Of a DNA stretch of 7,632 nucleotides, positions 6,396 through 7,632 are shown piece after piece. The notes beneath the pieces are model-generated. The model saw only the letters and a program-made list of their open reading frames with translations. It did no database searches and was not told the DNA's origin. Both the position numbers and the translations under genes were made by a program. Where the stretch lies: positions 1 through 7,632 of the forward strand of contig NZ_CBFHHE010000055.1 of assembly GCF_965655635.1 (NCBI RefSeq). The letters run 5' to 3'. The first letter of the stretch is position 1, and every line of letters begins with the position of its first letter. Origin of the DNA: Nereida sp965655635 (GTDB lineage: Bacteria > Pseudomonadota > Alphaproteobacteria > Rhodobacterales > Rhodobacteraceae).

Positions 6396-7214
6396 TTACA
6401 CCATTTTGGTCAGCGCCTTTGTGACCTCGGCCGTCACAAGTTGATGCGCCGGCGCGCCCCACAACTCGGTTGCGGCGGGCTGGTCCATCTCGGTGTAGCT
6501 CATCCCTTCAAGGCGAAACCCTGCATCATGGGATGGCAAGTCTACCTCAACGATGCCTGTCACGCTTTGGCCGATTTGCTCCATCATGGTGCGGTCCACA
6601 AAAAGTGGATCCCCACCCAGCGGGCCAAACTGTGCCGTCATTGGCGGCTTCACCCAAAGCAGAATGACTTTTCCGTCAATCTTGGCCAAAAGCGAGCGCA
6701 TCCGCGCAAGTCACGCTTGGCGTAGCTCATCCACAACAATCTCGTACTTCTCAGGTGCCTCAGACTGCAACGTCGACAAAAGGTGCCGCGTGAAAGTGAA
6801 CTCCGTAAAATCCGTTCCCCGAAAAATGGTCTGCATTAGCATCGATGGCTTCAAAAAGCGGTCGTTGCGCCGTGGATGCACCGAATAGAAGCGGTTCCAC
6901 AGGTTCGCAGCCCCCATCACTTCAAGCACCGTTACACGGGCTTTGGAACAAGCCCCCGGTACGAAGGGATCACCCAGAAACACATCAGGTCCCGCATTCA
7001 CACAACCAAAATTCACGCATTGAACATCAAGGCCTTGCTCTACCAAATCAGGAAACGGTTTGGGCATGAATTTGCCGTATGTTTCTGTGCCGCCCAGAAA
7101 CGCCACATAATCTGTCTCAAGCCGCTTGCGTGGTCCGCGAAACACCAGTTTCGAGCGGCCATACCTGCACGGCATGTACTCAAGGGCGGTTTGCCCCGTT
7201 GATTGAATGGTCAT
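6396..7214 (-). pseudogene. Uncharacterised DUF6473-like gene interrupted by one in-frame TGA
   Basis: The frame encodes 271 residues plus a TGA as codon 168 (6711-6713). The first part (167 residues) holds EYMPCRYGRSKLVFRGPR (12-29), LGGTETYGKF (40-49), NFGCVNAGPD (68-77) and NRFYSVHPRRNDRF (107-120). After the TGA the same frame continues without a shift for 104 residues (LARMRSLL, KVILLW, GGDPLFVDR) to a TAA at 6396. From memory this is one continuous Rhodobacterales family of about 270 residues, DUF6473, with a tryptophan where the TGA stands (DELRxAW), so one TGG-to-TGA change would explain it. The GGTET and NAGPD motifs faintly recall SGNH hydrolases; the function is unknown. The start at 7214 has AGAGGT 6 nt upstream; an in-frame ATG 14 codons earlier (7256) would span that site. 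It is convergent with pyrF and divergent from the dehydrogenase gene. It may be a recent pseudogene, a sequencing error or a read-through gene; a truncated 167-residue product is also possible. Confidence 0.75.
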
Positions 7215-7371
7215 TACGCCACCTCTCACAATTTCACCCAGGGACACGGTTCTCACAACGGCCTTTCCAAACCGCTAACCTGATAATTTGTTGAAAACTG
7301 TCTCAATCACAGGGTTGCGCGCGCTGGCAGCTCACGACACAGTTAACGCAAACAGCATCAGAGGATCCGTT
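7215..7371. other. Divergent intergenic region with unresolved promoters
   Basis: This 157-bp gap must hold promoters for the DUF6473-like gene (minus) and the dehydrogenase gene (plus). A plus-strand GATAAT (7282-7287) could be a -10 box, but no good -35 precedes it. TTGAAA (7291-7296) could be a -35 but has no clear -10 after it. I call neither. Confidence 0.3.
7221..7226 (-). promoter_or_regulatory. Ribosome binding site of the DUF6473-like gene (decides the start)
   Basis: AGAGGT on the minus strand lies 6 nt before the ATG at 7214. It favours that start over the in-frame ATG at 7256. The protein from 7214 begins MTIQSTGQTALEYMPCRYG, which fits the family N-terminus as I remember it. Confidence 0.7.
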
Positions 7372-7632
7372 ATGGATATTGAGCAAGTTGGCGTTATCGG
7401 CGCGGGGCAAATGGGCAATGGTATCGCCCATGTTTTTGCAAGCGCCGGGTATCATGTGCGGCTGAATGATGTGAGCGCAGATGCCCTTGCGGCGGCGCAG
7501 GCGTTGATTGCCAAAAACATGGACCGCCAAGTTGCCAAAGGCGCGATGACCACCGAGAACCGCGACGCGGCTTTGGCGCGCATCATCACCACGCTTGATC
7601 TGGCCGAGCTTGGACAAAGCGATTTGATCATT
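7372..7632 (+). CDS. 3-hydroxybutyryl-CoA dehydrogenase, N-terminal part (runs off the right edge)
   Basis: The 87 visible codons are the start of the NAD-binding domain of the 3-hydroxyacyl-CoA dehydrogenase family, which interconverts 3-hydroxyacyl-CoA and 3-oxoacyl-CoA with NAD(P). The Rossmann loop VGVIGAGQMGNGIAHVFA (6-23) carries GxGxMGxGIA. The second strand ends in LND (33-35), its Asp placed to bind the adenine ribose. ALIAKNMDRQVAKGAM (45-60) is typical of the stand-alone enzymes (hbd/paaH-like, about 290 residues) more than of the FadB fusion, because the frame starts directly at this domain. AGAGGA (7360-7365) lies 6 nt upstream of the ATG. The substrate chain length cannot be judged from this part. 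The likely role is butanoyl-CoA or polyhydroxybutyrate-linked metabolism or beta-oxidation. Confidence 0.9.
   Translation, partial: MDIEQVGVIGAGQMGNGIAHVFASAGYHVRLNDVSADALAAAQALIAKNMDRQVAKGAMTTENRDAALARIITTLDLAELGQSDLII

Noticed and set aside
6396..6701. A separate 101-residue gene starting at the ATG at 6701
   Set aside because: No ribosome site precedes it, and it is the in-frame continuation of the upstream coding region, beginning in the middle of a conserved stretch.
6696..6713. TGA as a selenocysteine codon, with the small GCGC/GCGC hairpin just after it as a SECIS element
   Set aside because: The stem is only 4 bp with a GGAT loop, no selenocysteine genes are visible, and I recall tryptophan, not cysteine, at this position in the family.
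1..7632. A defence, mobile or other novel multi-gene system
   Set aside because: All recognised genes are housekeeping or metabolic, on both strands, mostly with separate transcription signals; no transposase, integrase, nuclease, toxin or repeat array is seen.

Overview
The window looks like ordinary chromosomal sequence of an alphaproteobacterium, most likely a Rhodobacteraceae/Roseobacter-group marine bacterium. The basis is moderate GC richness, the style of the proteins, an uncharacterised family that I associate from memory with Rhodobacterales, and an alphaproteobacterial-type heat-shock promoter. I see no phage, insertion sequence, CRISPR array, tRNA or rRNA.

Layout, left to right. 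(1) On the minus strand, the N-terminal 220 residues of MsrP, the Tat-exported molybdenum-dependent methionine sulfoxide reductase subunit; its C-terminus lies beyond position 1. (2) On the minus strand, a complete 504-residue membrane-anchored, FMN-binding glutamate-synthase-family protein. (3) A roughly 345-bp non-coding stretch (2366-2710) holding a nested inverted repeat, a perfect 14-bp palindrome and a 58-codon open frame with no good start. (4) A strong intrinsic terminator, then clpB on the minus strand, the 871-residue ClpB disaggregase, with a clear sigma-32-type promoter (CTTGAA, 15 bp, CCCCATCTA). (5) Divergent from clpB, pyrF on the plus strand. (6) Convergent with pyrF, a minus-strand gene of an uncharacterised family (DUF6473-like) split by one in-frame TGA at 6711-6713. 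(7) Divergent from that, on the plus strand, the first 87 codons of a 3-hydroxybutyryl-CoA dehydrogenase-type gene, running off the right edge.

The genes are housekeeping or stress functions and do not form one pathway: protein quality control (ClpB, MsrP), pyrimidine synthesis (PyrF), short-chain acyl-CoA or polyhydroxybutyrate-related metabolism (the dehydrogenase) and an orphan GltB-like oxidoreductase of unknown role. I find no evidence for a new multi-gene system. The most interesting observations are the single in-frame opal codon in an otherwise intact gene, the structured intergenic element at about 2505-2681, and the clpB heat-shock promoter.
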